In this document: positions 7,339 through 17,348 of the stretch, piece by piece
How positions within the stretch are numbered: position 1 is the first letter of the stretch
How the letters are laid out: each line of letters starts with the position of its first letter
Origin: Porticoccus sp033791605
GTDB lineage: Bacteria; Pseudomonadota; Gammaproteobacteria; Pseudomonadales; Porticoccaceae
Length of the DNA: 42,278 bases
NCBI GenBank assembly: GCA_033791605.1
Contig: JASJGJ010000002.1
Location: 1 to 42,278 of the forward strand
Direction: 5' to 3'
Made by a program: the position numbers and the translations under genes
The notes under the pieces: model-generated
What the model was told of the DNA's origin: nothing
Database searches by the model: none
The model's input: the letters and a program-made list of their open reading frames with translations, nothing else

Positions 7339-9513
7339 TTAAGCGGCGTGTTGAATCAACCAACAATTGTGTATTTTGTGATTACGCTGAAAATCTGGAT
7401 CGAGCGTATCCTCCGTGATGTTTTTAACCTTATAGCTCTCCATGACACTATTTTCCATGGAGAATTTACGGAAGTTGTTGGAAAAAACCAGGGTACCTCC
7501 GGGCGCAAGAATGGCCATAGCGTTATTAATCAATCCTGGGTGATCCCGCTGAATATCAAGAACTGATTCCATTTTTTTAGAATTGGAAAACGTCGGGGGA
7601 TCAAGAAAAATCAGATCAAACTGTATCCCTTCACCGTCAACATCCTCAGCTTTTTCTAACCATTCAAGGCAATCTGCTCGCAATAATTTGTGACGGCTTA
7701 CATCCATGTCATTCAAGGCAAAATTTCGTTCTGCCCACTCGAGATAGCTATTGGACATGTCTATACTCAAGCTCGATGCCGCCCCACCAATGGCAGCCTG
7801 AACGGTGGCCGCACCGGTATAGCAAAATAGATTGAGGAAGCGTTTACCCTCCGCCATATCTCCGATGAGCTTGCGCACAGGTCGGTGGTCGAGGAATAAG
7901 CCTGTATCTAAGTAGGCCGACAAATTAACTTCAAATTTAGCCGGACCTTCGATGACCGTAAAAATAGCATTGTCTCTCGACTGGCTACGTTGGCGCTGAT
8001 ATTGGCTATCACCTTTTTGACGACGACGCTCTTTAAAAAACAGCTGTTTAGTGCTGTCAGGATAGAGCTGACGTAATGCCTCACGCACCTCGGTTAGGTG
8101 CTTATTGGCCTGCTGCTCATCGATATCGGAAGGCGGAGCATATTCCTGAACATGAATAGCTTCGTTATAGACATCCACAGCCACAGCATATTCAGGCATG
8201 TCGGCATCATAGAGACGGTAACAACTTACCTTCGATTGCTTCAACCAGTGATTCAGTTTTCGGGCATTTTTCTTCAGGCGGTTGGCAAACATCTGTGCAC
8301 CCTCAGACAACACTTGTGGTTGCCGTGGCTGCTGCTCTTGTACCTGCTCTGTCTCACTTCTCAATTGAAACAAGAGTAATTGGCTGGGAATAGTCCCATT
8401 AAATAATTTGTATTTTTTCTCTGCTCTCAGTCGCAGCTCTCCTGCCAGTTCCGCGTTTCCCGTGATGACAGCTAGCCGCCAGCCGGGACATTCCCGCTTG
8501 GCCAGTTCACCTAAGCTCTGATACAGAGGTCGAAGTTCTTCCATTTCGCCCCAACGTTCACCATAGGGTGGATTACAAATCATCAACCCGTGATCAATTT
8601 GGGTATGGGTGGGTCGCTTAAAGGCTGTCATGGGCTTGGGAATAACCCTGACATGCTTATCGAGCCCTGCGTAAGCTATGTTTTCCTGGGAGGCCCTAAT
8701 AGCACGAGAATCTTTATCATAACCACGAATTTCTGGTAATTCTTTGGCCAGCCCTTTTTGAGACCGTTCCAGCGCCTCCTGGCGAACTGTCGCCCACAGG
8801 CCAGCATCATGTTGTGACCAACTATGAAATCCAAACTTTTCGCGATTGAGGCCCGGCGCAATATCCGCCGCAATCATTGCCCCCTCAATAAGTAGGGTAC
8901 CGCTGCCGCACATAGGGTCGATTAACGCACCACCTTGGGCGGCAATGTCTGGCCAACCTGATCGTATCAAAAGTGCTGCGGCCAGATTTTCCTTCAAGGG
9001 TGCCGGTACCATGGCTGTGCGATAACCACGTTTGTGTAAACTATCGCCCGACAGATCCAGACTGACATTGGCCTTGTCTCGGGACAAACGTACATTGATA
9101 CGGATATCCGGGTTTTTAAGATCCACATCAGGACGGTCATTAAAACGCTCCTGAAGGGTATCAACCACGGCATCTTTTACCCGTTGAGCGCCGAACTGAG
9201 TATGGCGAATAGCATCATTCGAGCCAATAAAATCAACGGCAAGGGTCTGACGTGGCGTCAAATGTGTATGCCAAGGAATGGCTTTTATGCCGTCATAGAG
9301 ATCATCCGCACTGGACACATCAAACTTATCAAGGGGCATTAAAATTCGGTTCGCTATACGAGACCACAAACAAGCCCGATAGGCGAATTCTAAGGAGCCG
9401 TCAACATAAACACCAGCCACTGTGAGTCGAACCTGATCCGCACCTAGTGATTCGAGTTCGCTGGCTAATAATTCTTCAAGGCCTTTCGGGCAACTAGCAA
9501 ATAATTTGTTCAT
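7339..9513 (-). CDS. rlmL: Bifunctional 23S rRNA methyltransferase RlmKL (m2G2445 and m7G2069)
   Basis: Fused enzyme of 724 residues that makes two base methylations in 23S rRNA during large-subunit assembly. The N-terminus holds a ferredoxin-like/THUMP RNA-binding region (about residues 1-155). The RlmL methyltransferase follows, with its SAM loop DPMCGSGT at 199-206 and catalytic NPPYGER at 314-320. The C-terminal RlmK methyltransferase (about residues 530-724) has NLFCYTGAATV and DPPTFSN at about 638-644. Both halves keep their key motifs. The gene is divergent from rmf, another ribosome-associated gene, across a 296-base gap. Confidence 0.97.
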   Translation of the reverse strand: MNKLFASCPKGLEELLASELESLGADQVRLTVAGVYVDGSLEFAYRACLWSRIANRILMPLDKFDVSSADDLYDGIKAIPWHTHLTPRQTLAVDFIGSNDAIRHTQFGAQRVKDAVVDTLQERFNDRPDVDLKNPDIRINVRLSRDKANVSLDLSGDSLHKRGYRTAMVPAPLKENLAAALLIRSGWPDIAAQGGALIDPMCGSGTLLIEGAMIAADIAPGLNREKFGFHSWSQHDAGLWATVRQEALERSQKGLAKELPEIRGYDKDSRAIRASQENIAYAGLDKHVRVIPKPMTAFKRPTHTQIDHGLMICNPPYGERWGEMEELRPLYQSLGELAKRECPGWRLAVITGNAELAGELRLRAEKKYKLFNGTIPSQLLLFQLRSETEQVQEQQPRQPQVLSEGAQMFANRLKKNARKLNHWLKQSKVSCYRLYDADMPEYAVAVDVYNEAIHVQEYAPPSDIDEQQANKHLTEVREALRQLYPDSTKQLFFKERRRQKGDSQYQRQRSQSRDNAIFTVIEGPAKFEVNLSAYLDTGLFLDHRPVRKLIGDMAEGKRFLNLFCYTGAATVQAAIGGAASSLSIDMSNSYLEWAERNFALNDMDVSRHKLLRADCLEWLEKAEDVDGEGIQFDLIFLDPPTFSNSKKMESVLDIQRDHPGLINNAMAILAPGGTLVFSNNFRKFSMENSVMESYKVKNITEDTLDPDFQRNHKIHNCWLIQHAA

Positions 9514-9809
9514 ATGGAAAAGTCCTAAATGCCTTCAGCGACAGTGGGTGTAATCCGAAGGCAACCACCATTGGAGCCTCTGACCACACCCTTTTATTAC
9601 ATTTTGATTACCACAGGGAATTAAAACACCCCATTAATAGAGATATAAAATCTTCGACAGTCTCTCTCGGTTTTGGTCAACTAGATAGGCTTTATAGTAA
9701 ATCATCTAAAAACTGCCAACAGCGTCAAGCCATGGTTAAGTTTAGTTAAACTAGCGTTATGAACCTAGGTTAAACACTGGTTGGTAAGTCCATCAGGAGC
9801 TTATTCTCT
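9514..9809. promoter_or_regulatory. Divergent rlmKL/rmf intergenic region with a perfect palindrome and GTTAAAC repeats
   Basis: About 300 bases separate rlmKL (minus) from rmf (plus). The rmf-proximal part contains AGTTTA-GT-TAAACT (9739-9752), a perfect inverted repeat with a 2-base spacer. The heptamer GTTAAAC occurs at 9745-9751 and again at 9769-9775, spaced 24 bases. The last copy lies about 35 bases before the rmf ATG. These could bind a regulator or surround the rmf promoter. I could not fix a clear -35/-10 pair, so this is a candidate region only. Confidence 0.35.
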
Positions 9810-10016
9810 ATGAGAAGACAGAAACGAGATTTATCACAACGCGCATATATTAAAGGCTATCAGGCTGGATTTAGCGGCCGAAACAAATCAACTTGCCCCC
9901 ACTCCGACGAAAATTCCGTAGCACAAGACTGGTGCAATGGTTGGCGAGAGGGTCGTGAAGACAACTGGAACGGCTATAACGAGCAAGCTTGCCAACAAAA
10001 AGTTGCCAACCTGTAA
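9810..10016 (+). CDS. rmf: Ribosome modulation factor
   Basis: A 68-residue basic protein that pairs 70S ribosomes into inactive 100S dimers in stationary phase. The sequence MRRQKRDLSQRAYIKGYQAG, then CP (residues 28-29) and WCNGWREGREDNW, is the standard RMF pattern and full length. AGGAG about 15 bases upstream is rather far; spacing to the ATG is loose. In other gammaproteobacteria rmf is growth-phase and stringent-response controlled. Here it is followed at once by two adjacent hairpins (10035-10087) that could terminate or stabilise its short mRNA. Confidence 0.96.
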   Translation: MRRQKRDLSQRAYIKGYQAGFSGRNKSTCPHSDENSVAQDWCNGWREGREDNWNGYNEQACQQKVANL

Positions 10017-10034
10017 CTAACCGTTATTCTCCCC

Positions 10035-10087
10035 TTGGGCAACAGCCCAATGAAGCGGGTAAGGCAATAACGCCTCTACCCGCTTCA
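10035..10087 (+). terminator. Two tandem hairpins immediately downstream of rmf
   Basis: First hairpin: TTGGGC (10035-10040), loop AACA, GCCCAA (10045-10050). Second, starting on the next base: TGAAGCGGGTA (10051-10061) pairing perfectly with TACCCGCTTCA (10077-10087), with AGGC/GCCT extending the stem inside. No U-run follows, so they may act as 3' stability elements or as a terminator of atypical form. Confidence 0.55.
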
Positions 10088-10273
10088 CACATTTGGCACT
10101 CAAGTAACCGGCACTTCACACCAGAAATTCATATACACCTGAAACCAATCAAAAAACCCATCTAACGACTTGTAAATACTCTATAAAACAAAGGCCGCCA
10201 GCATATAGCAAGGGGCTTTTGAAGTCTTGTACAACCTGGCCTTGCACCTTCTTTTTAACCACACACATTCAAA
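10088..10273. other. Intergenic region between rmf hairpins and gdhB end
   Basis: About 185 bases between convergent genes. I see no reading frame, RNA gene or clear terminator for gdhB in it. Confidence 0.4.
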
Positions 10274-13200
10274 TTAAACCAAACAGACTGGTGGGCTATC
10301 GGGCCTAATCTCCGTCGCTTGGACAATATCCAGCAGCTCCCTGAGAGCTACAGAAAACATGGCAAAATCTCTGCTTGGCACCGTATGTAATTCTTCGATC
10401 ATACTTCCCCAACGAGTAATGAGAGGTGCCTGTGCCTCATTCCAAATATCGATGACCCTATCAATATCTTTGACAGATTCAATATCAGACAAAAGGATAC
10501 CTGTCAGAGTGCGGCGCTGATTTTCCAAATCATCCACAAAGGACTCCCGGGCAAAATCTTCCCAACGGGTGACCGGCTCCAAACTAACAATTTGTTCGGC
10601 AAACCAATCAAGATCAAGCTCAGAACTCATTCGGTGATACAACTCAAGAACAAGTCCTACTGGTTTACCCGTACGAACAGCAATATCAGCAATACCCAAG
10701 CCAAAATAAAGAAAATTCGAGCTGGCCACCAATACCGCCACATTCTGTTGCACATTGAGGTCAACCATGCGATCAACTTCTTCCTTCCAGCCACTGGTCT
10801 CTTGACATGAAAACAGTGTGGGCAACAGCAATTGTAATTCCACCAACTTTGGTCCAAATTCTTTCACTTCTTTCTGAGGGTCCAAACAAGACCGTCGGTT
10901 GCGCAAGAACCATCTTGACGCCCTCCGACCAAGACGCATCAGTGCATGAAACAGTTCAAACTGGACCTCTGAAGGAACCTTGTAATCCAAAGACTCTACT
11001 TGCCGCCAAACACGATCGAGCCTCAAAACATCCCTAACTACGACATAAGCCCGAACAACCTCATCCACCGTAGCACCCGTGGATGCCACTTGGCGCTGAC
11101 AAAATGTCAGCCCCATAATATTGACCATTTCATTCACAATTTGATTAGTAATAATCTCTCGGCGCAAACTGTGATGCGCAACCTGAACTGGGTACTCCTT
11201 CAACAATTGGTCAGGAAAAGCCGTGGTAATGATCTTTGCCACATAGGGGTCTTCCGGGACAGTCGAGGCCAACACCGTATCTTTTAACAGCATCTTTCCA
11301 TAGGACACCAATATCGACAACTCCGGACGCGTCAGACCTAGGGAGAGCTTTTCCCTTTCCTGTAGAACATCCTCATCAGGCAAGTACTCTAACTCACGAT
11401 TAAGTTGCCCTGCAGATTCCCTTTCCAAAATAAAGCGCCAGAATTCAGAAAAGTCACGTTTACAACGATAATGAGCAAGACTAATAGATTGTGTTTGCCG
11501 GTAGTTATTACGCAATACCAACTGAGCCACATTGTCCGTTGTATCCTCCAACAATTGATTGCGTTCAGCTGTGTTCAACTCTCCGCGACGCACAAGCTCA
11601 TTAAGAAGGATTTTTATGTTCACCTCATGATCAGAACAATCTACCCCCGCTGCATTATCAATAAAATCTGTATTACAGGCTCCGCCATTAAGGGAGAACT
11701 CAATTCGTCCCCTCTGGGTCATCCCAAGGTTGCCGCCCTCACCAAAAACACGACACTTCAGCTCTCTACCATTGACCCGTACTAGATCATTAGCACGATC
11801 ACCCACCTCTTGATGATTCTCGCTGGCAGCCTTTACATATGTGCCAATTCCGCCATTCCAAATTAAATCCACCTGCGCCAAAAGCAGTGCATGCACTAGC
11901 TCGCTGGGTTTTACTGTCTCATCAGTAATACCTAAACACTGCTGCGCCTGCGATGAAAGCTTGATAGATTTAGCACTGCGCAAATAGACACCACCACCTT
12001 CAGATATCAACGATGGGTCGTAGTCTTCCCAGCTGGATCGAGGCAACTCAAACAATCGTTTTCTTTCAACAAAACTGGCAGCTGGATCTGGCGCTGGGTC
12101 GATAAAAATATGTTGATGATTGAAGGCTGCCACCAACTTTATATGTTCTGACATCAACATGCCGTTACCAAAAACATCACCGGCCATATCACCGATACCA
12201 ACAACGGTAATATCATCTGCCTGAGTATTAAGCCCCTGTTCACAAAAATGGCGCTGAACGGAAACCCAAGCCCCTCTTGCCGTTATACCCATTTTTTTAT
12301 GGTCATAACCATGACTGCCGCCAGAAGCAAAGGCATCACCCAGCCAGAAGTTATGGGCATCAGAAATTTTATTGGCAAAATCTGAAAATGTAGCTGTGCC
12401 CTTATCTGCGGCTACGACTAAATAAGGATCGTCATCATCCCGGCGAACAACGCCCACTGGAGCCACGATCTTGTCATCGACAATATTGTCGGTAATGTCC
12501 AGCAATCCGGTAATAAATAGCTGATAGCAGGCAAATCCTTCTTGTAAAACTTCCTCTCTCGTAGCCTTTCGATCTACCCGCTTGGAGACAAAACCACCCT
12601 TTGCCCCCGTGGGTACAATCACTGCATTCTTAACTTGCTGAGCTTTAACTAGCCCCAATACTTCAGTACGGTAGTCCTCTAGTCGATCCGACCACCGCAA
12701 CCCCCCTCGCGCCACTTTCCCCAACCGCAAATGGACTCCTTCCATACGTGGCGAATACACAAATATTTCATAGAGTGGTTTAGGTTGAGGAGCTTCAACC
12801 ACCTCCTGTGTGGCGATTTTGACTGACAGGCAAGCCTTAAAGTCGCCGTTACCATCCAGCTGAAAAAAATTCGTTCTTTTCGTGGCATTAATCAACTGCA
12901 AATAACTACGTAATACTTTATCTTCATTCAGGTTAGCAACCTGATCCAAAGCCTCTATAATTTTTTGGTTAAGTTTATCCGCACGGCCATATTCCTGACG
13001 ATTCTGATCAGCAATTTTTGGGTCCAACAAACAATGAAATAACGCCACTAGATTACGAGTAATATCCGGATTTGAGGCCAAAGTAGTCGCTAGGAACTCC
13101 TGACTAAAGCTACTGCCTAGTTGTTTCAAATAGCGGGCATAGAGGCGGAGTAATGCCACCGTACGCCAGTCCAGGCGAGCACCCACCACCAAATGGTTAA

Positions 13201-15133
13201 AGCTATCGTTTTCAGTATCACCAGACCACACAGCATTAAATGCTTCCTGAAATGTGGAACGCACTAGTGAAACATCTACATCCACATCCAAGCCAAACTG
13301 CAAACTAAAATCATGCAACCAGACATCATCGCTTTCTAATGGCCTAATCCGGTAAGGATGTTCACCCAACACCCTGAACCCTAAATTCTCCAACATAGGA
13401 ACCAAACCGGACAATACCAATTGACTATTGAGATGAAACACCCTGAAATGCATCACATTGTGGTCATCATCAGCTTGCTGATAAAAGCTCACCGCAATTT
13501 CTTTTTCGTTGGCCAAAGGGTGAAACAACTGAATATCTTCAATGGCCACAGAGTGACCAAAATGGTCTTGGTAACTGGCAGGGAAAGCTCGTCCATAGTG
13601 TTTTAGCATCTGCCAACCCTGTTTATTTCCCCACTGGGCAACAGCAGCATCTGTTAGATCATCATTCCAGTCCCGGGTTAACTCCAAAATCTTTTGCCCT
13701 AATACCTTCTGATCTATCTCAAGGTATTGGTTGGAATTAATCCGTAACACATACTGGGTACGTGCCAGAATAGATTCAGAAAAATAGGTGGTAAATTCAC
13801 ATTCACTGGCGTCAAGTTCCTGCTTGAGTAAGGCTTCAATCCGTTCACGAATAGAGGTTTTATAAATATCCCTCGGCATATAAACCAAGCAATTAATAAA
13901 CTGCTCAAAGGGATCGACGCGCATAAAAAACCGAACAATCCGTCGCTCATTGATTCGCCATATGGCCATGAGCGCCTGATAGAGTTCTTCTGATGATGAA
14001 TTAAATAACTCTTCTCTAGGATGAATTTCAATAAGCTGGCACATGGCCTTGTAATCATGGCTTCCTTCAGGAAACCCCACTCTGTTTAATACCTGCTGAA
14101 CGCGCTGACGTATCAGTGGCATTTGGAAAGGGCTCATGGTGTAAACCCGCGAGGTATACAACCCCATAAACAGAGTCTCACCAACCACTGCGCCAAGAGT
14201 GTTATAACGCTTCAGTACAATATAATCAGAGTAGGCTTGGCGATGGACACTAGACCTCAACGACGACTTGGTAAAAGCTACGGGCAAGCCACTTTCATGA
14301 AATTTTTGAAGCCCCGAGTTCAGGTCGTTTATGGCTGTTTCTGACATATCGATGGAATGGCGAGCAAAAATACCCAGTTGTCTTTCTGGGGAAAGCTCAA
14401 GTTTTAAAGCTTCATCACTTTCTACAAGTTTATATTCTGTACAACCTAGAAGAATAAAAGCATCTACTCGCATCCATTCAAGAAAACCCACCAACTCTTC
14501 CACCTCACCCAATGGGAGACCCATAGCGTTGGCTTTTACTTCATCAATGGACTCATTTAATCGGTGAGACATAGGAAGGAAATCGTTGGTCACCGCCTCT
14601 ACGTCGCACAAAACCTCCACAATATTTTTTTCTAATGCTTGTTGCTCCTCGCTCGAACCATGAAAATCAACACGGATAAAAATCAAGGCCTCTTTGCAAC
14701 TAAGTGGGTCCTCTTTATCAGAAAAAGCACTCACCAACGTGCCATCATCGTCGCGACTGACATTCAAAATCGTGCTTTTTATCGTTTGAATATTTAACCC
14801 GCGCCGGTTGAGTTCTATACAAATAGAATCAACCATGAAAGGCATGTCTCGCTGGATAATAAAAATTTCTGTACACCCGGCACACTCGTCATGCTCCGGA
14901 TAGTAGACCCGAACCTTTGGACGGTTTAAGTCTACTTTTTTAGCAAAAACAAGAAAGTCACGAATAAACCACAAAATCTTTTCTGTAGGCTTATCTCCCA
15001 ACTCTTCGAGAGCATGAAAATCGAATACTTGGCAAGAAAATGTAAACAGTTGCGCAGCTAGTGGCGCAGGATATTGATCGTTTATCTGTTTTTCGAGATC
15101 TGCGAAAAACTCATCTCCAGCTATGGCTTCCAT
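10274..15133 (-). CDS. gdhB: NAD-specific glutamate dehydrogenase, large (L-GDH180) type
   Basis: Oxidative deamination of L-glutamate to 2-oxoglutarate and ammonia, mostly catabolic, for example downstream of arginine breakdown. The 1619 residues fit the 180-kDa class. The long N-terminal part carries ACT-like regulatory modules (for example ECAGCTEIFIIQRDMPFMVDSICIELNRRGLNIQTI). The catalytic part includes VKNAVIVPTGAKGGFVSKR near residue 835, with the substrate-binding lysine, then GGSHGYDHKKMGITARGAW and a Rossmann segment VVGIGDMAGDVFGNGML. GAGG lies five bases before the ATG. It is a single-gene unit; the divergent moxR gene starts 250 bases away. Confidence 0.96.
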   Translation of the reverse strand: MEAIAGDEFFADLEKQINDQYPAPLAAQLFTFSCQVFDFHALEELGDKPTEKILWFIRDFLVFAKKVDLNRPKVRVYYPEHDECAGCTEIFIIQRDMPFMVDSICIELNRRGLNIQTIKSTILNVSRDDDGTLVSAFSDKEDPLSCKEALIFIRVDFHGSSEEQQALEKNIVEVLCDVEAVTNDFLPMSHRLNESIDEVKANAMGLPLGEVEELVGFLEWMRVDAFILLGCTEYKLVESDEALKLELSPERQLGIFARHSIDMSETAINDLNSGLQKFHESGLPVAFTKSSLRSSVHRQAYSDYIVLKRYNTLGAVVGETLFMGLYTSRVYTMSPFQMPLIRQRVQQVLNRVGFPEGSHDYKAMCQLIEIHPREELFNSSSEELYQALMAIWRINERRIVRFFMRVDPFEQFINCLVYMPRDIYKTSIRERIEALLKQELDASECEFTTYFSESILARTQYVLRINSNQYLEIDQKVLGQKILELTRDWNDDLTDAAVAQWGNKQGWQMLKHYGRAFPASYQDHFGHSVAIEDIQLFHPLANEKEIAVSFYQQADDDHNVMHFRVFHLNSQLVLSGLVPMLENLGFRVLGEHPYRIRPLESDDVWLHDFSLQFGLDVDVDVSLVRSTFQEAFNAVWSGDTENDSFNHLVVGARLDWRTVALLRLYARYLKQLGSSFSQEFLATTLASNPDITRNLVALFHCLLDPKIADQNRQEYGRADKLNQKIIEALDQVANLNEDKVLRSYLQLINATKRTNFFQLDGNGDFKACLSVKIATQEVVEAPQPKPLYEIFVYSPRMEGVHLRLGKVARGGLRWSDRLEDYRTEVLGLVKAQQVKNAVIVPTGAKGGFVSKRVDRKATREEVLQEGFACYQLFITGLLDITDNIVDDKIVAPVGVVRRDDDDPYLVVAADKGTATFSDFANKISDAHNFWLGDAFASGGSHGYDHKKMGITARGAWVSVQRHFCEQGLNTQADDITVVGIGDMAGDVFGNGMLMSEHIKLVAAFNHQHIFIDPAPDPAASFVERKRLFELPRSSWEDYDPSLISEGGGVYLRSAKSIKLSSQAQQCLGITDETVKPSELVHALLLAQVDLIWNGGIGTYVKAASENHQEVGDRANDLVRVNGRELKCRVFGEGGNLGMTQRGRIEFSLNGGACNTDFIDNAAGVDCSDHEVNIKILLNELVRRGELNTAERNQLLEDTTDNVAQLVLRNNYRQTQSISLAHYRCKRDFSEFWRFILERESAGQLNRELEYLPDEDVLQEREKLSLGLTRPELSILVSYGKMLLKDTVLASTVPEDPYVAKIITTAFPDQLLKEYPVQVAHHSLRREIITNQIVNEMVNIMGLTFCQRQVASTGATVDEVVRAYVVVRDVLRLDRVWRQVESLDYKVPSEVQFELFHALMRLGRRASRWFLRNRRSCLDPQKEVKEFGPKLVELQLLLPTLFSCQETSGWKEEVDRMVDLNVQQNVAVLVASSNFLYFGLGIADIAVRTGKPVGLVLELYHRMSSELDLDWFAEQIVSLEPVTRWEDFARESFVDDLENQRRTLTGILLSDIESVKDIDRVIDIWNEAQAPLITRWGSMIEELHTVPSRDFAMFSVALRELLDIVQATEIRPDSPPVCLV

Positions 15134-15383
15134 AATGCCTCATTGATATAGGTTGTTTAATGACGCGTTTAACTAGTATGCGCCATACCTGCGGATAACT
15201 GAACTTCATACATCCCCTACAGTCTAGATTACTTTCGTGAAGGAGAACCCCCTTGGGTTAATCGTGATAAGACCGTACAATTCGGCACCATTATCGACAT
15301 ACTGTACTATCCGTACCGAAAAAAAACAGAGCGGCAACACCCTTATTGACTAATTACATCACCACAAATTCAATACAACAATC
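15134..15383. other. Divergent gdhB/moxR intergenic region
   Basis: About 250 bases that must carry promoters for both genes. A possible moxR -35, TTGACT, is at 15346-15351, but the -10 at the right distance (TTCAAT) is poor. An A8 run lies near 15320-15327. No further feature is supported. Confidence 0.3.
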
Positions 15384-16370
15384 ATGACCAACCGAGACAC
15401 GTTTCATCGTATGAGTAATCAACAAAAAATTAACCACTTACGAACTTTTCTCAACAGCCAAATTGTTGGCCAACCCCATTTGATCGACCGATTAATCATT
15501 GCACTTTTAGCGGATGGTCATCTATTAGTTGAAGGTGCCCCGGGACTGGCAAAAACCAAAGCCATTAAAACGCTAGCTGATGGTGTCAGTGGTGACTTCC
15601 ACAGGATTCAATTTACACCAGATTTATTACCAGCAGATATCACAGGCAGTGACATTTACCGCCCCGAAGATGGCAGTTTTAAATTCCAGCCTGGGCCTAT
15701 CTTTCACAACCTCGTTCTCGCTGATGAAATCAATAGGGCTCCCGCCAAGGTTCAATCTGCACTTCTGGAAGCCATGGCAGAAAGGCAAATAAGTGTTGGC
15801 CAAAACACCTACCCATTGCCCCAGTTGTTTTTGGTGATGGCGACGCAAAACCCCATTGAACAAGAAGGTACCTACCCCCTACCTGAAGCACAGATGGACC
15901 GGTTCTTGATGCACGTTAATGTTGGTTATCCTGCAGCAGATGCTGAACGAGATATTCTTAGACTGGCCCGTAACGAAGCCATGCACACGCCAGTAGAACA
16001 AATAGAAGAGGTATCAGAAGCGACATTAATGGAAGCACGAAAAGAAGTCTTGTCCGTACATATGGCAGAGCCTGTTGAGGAATACATCGTTCAATTGATT
16101 CTCGCCACAAGAAATCCTGCACAGTACGGAGACCAGCTCGGCACTTGGCTCGATTACGGCGCCAGTCCTCGAGCAACCATTTCCCTAGATCGCTGTGCGA
16201 GAGCTCATGCCTGGTTAAATGATCGAGATTACGTATCCCCCGATGATATTAGAGCCGTTGCCCACGACGTGTTAAGACATCGATTGATTCTCAGTTTTGA
16301 GGCCGAAGCTAATGGCATTACTACTGATAAGGTAATCGACACCTTAATCAGCACTGTACCCTCTGCCTAA
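15384..16370 (+). CDS. moxR: MoxR-family AAA+ ATPase
   Basis: ATP-driven chaperone-like ATPase of the MoxR group, usually paired with von Willebrand A proteins. The 328 residues contain Walker A GAPGLAKT (51-58), Walker B LVLADEINRAP (Asp114, Glu115), and sensor block ATQNPIEQEGTYPLPEAQMDRF. A C-terminal lid domain with YGASPRATISL follows near residue 255. It is the first gene of a six-gene run that continues with DUF58, DUF4381, two VWA proteins and BatD. In related operons the ATPase is thought to remodel or load metal into VWA partners; the target here is unknown. An alternative start at 15411 is possible. Confidence 0.94.
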   Translation: MTNRDTFHRMSNQQKINHLRTFLNSQIVGQPHLIDRLIIALLADGHLLVEGAPGLAKTKAIKTLADGVSGDFHRIQFTPDLLPADITGSDIYRPEDGSFKFQPGPIFHNLVLADEINRAPAKVQSALLEAMAERQISVGQNTYPLPQLFLVMATQNPIEQEGTYPLPEAQMDRFLMHVNVGYPAADAERDILRLARNEAMHTPVEQIEEVSEATLMEARKEVLSVHMAEPVEEYIVQLILATRNPAQYGDQLGTWLDYGASPRATISLDRCARAHAWLNDRDYVSPDDIRAVAHDVLRHRLILSFEAEANGITTDKVIDTLISTVPSA

Positions 16371-16412
16371 CCCATCAGGCGTCGTTTTAATGATGAGTAA
16401 CTGTTTTAATTG

Positions 16413-17348
16413 ATGAATAATAGCGATACCGATAATCCCGCCATTGCGGATATTCCGACGCTGGTCAAACTTCGTTTCGGCGCCAAAGACCTCAAGTTTT
16501 TCCCGAGGCTTATGGCAAAAAATCCTCTGATGGGCAACCACCAGTCTCGATTCCGTGGGCGGGGAATGGACTTTGAGGAGGTTCGCCAATATCAACCCGG
16601 CGATGACATTCGCACCATTGATTGGCGTGTCACCGCTCGAACCACAACACCCCATACAAAACTGTTCAGCGAGGAACGAGAGCGCCCCGTTCTCATCGTC
16701 ACCGACCTCAGACCTAATATGTTCTTCGGCTCAAGAGAGCTTAAATCCGTCACCGCCTGCAAGGTCGCTGCAGCTTTGGCATGGGCAGGACTTAATGCCA
16801 ATGACAGAGTTGGCGGATTAATTTTTGGACCAGAGCACCAAACAGATATCAAGGCTCGTCGCAGCCACCACAGCGTGTTACAGATGATCCACACCCTGAG
16901 GGATGTCAGCGAACAACTGCTCCATACACAGACGAGCCATTACACTTTAGCTAAAATTATGGAACACACTCGTCGGGTAGCCCTACCCGGCTCAACTCTA
17001 TTTCTAATCAGTGACTTTCACGACTTGGACAAAGAATGTGAACAACACCTTTTTGAGCTGGCCCGACACTGCGATATTAACTTTTGCCACATTCATGATG
17101 CACTGGAAACCCAGCTCCCTCCCCCAGGCAGCTACCAAGTTACCCATGGCGACAAACGATTTAATTTAAATACACGCAACACAGAACTCCGCCAACAGTT
17201 TGAACAGCAATTCAAAGATCGTCAGGCACGAATAAAACGCCTTTGCGGCCAGCTACGGATGGGCTGCCTCCCATTCGAGACAGCCTCACCAATTTTGTCT
17301 CTGTTACAACAAGCCTTTGGCCGTAAAAAACCGGGGCGACGCCGATGA
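16413..17348 (+). CDS. DUF58 domain protein
   Basis: A 311-residue cytoplasmic protein. The hallmark is GRGMDFEEVRQYQPGDDIRTIDWRVTART (about residues 50-78), the DUF58 signature, followed by a degenerate VWA-like fold (RPVLIVTDLRPNMFFGS, and TLFLISDFHD near residue 195). Proteins of this family almost always sit next to MoxR ATPases. It starts 42 bases after moxR; an in-frame TTG at 16410 precedes the chosen ATG directly. Its stop overlaps the next start in ATGA, so translation is probably coupled. Confidence 0.93.
   Translation: MNNSDTDNPAIADIPTLVKLRFGAKDLKFFPRLMAKNPLMGNHQSRFRGRGMDFEEVRQYQPGDDIRTIDWRVTARTTTPHTKLFSEERERPVLIVTDLRPNMFFGSRELKSVTACKVAAALAWAGLNANDRVGGLIFGPEHQTDIKARRSHHSVLQMIHTLRDVSEQLLHTQTSHYTLAKIMEHTRRVALPGSTLFLISDFHDLDKECEQHLFELARHCDINFCHIHDALETQLPPPGSYQVTHGDKRFNLNTRNTELRQQFEQQFKDRQARIKRLCGQLRMGCLPFETASPILSLLQQAFGRKKPGRRR

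Noticed and set aside
11405..11785. Plus-strand frame of 126 codons inside gdhB
   Set aside because: Lies fully within the well-conserved gdhB gene on the opposite strand; no family match and no start signal.
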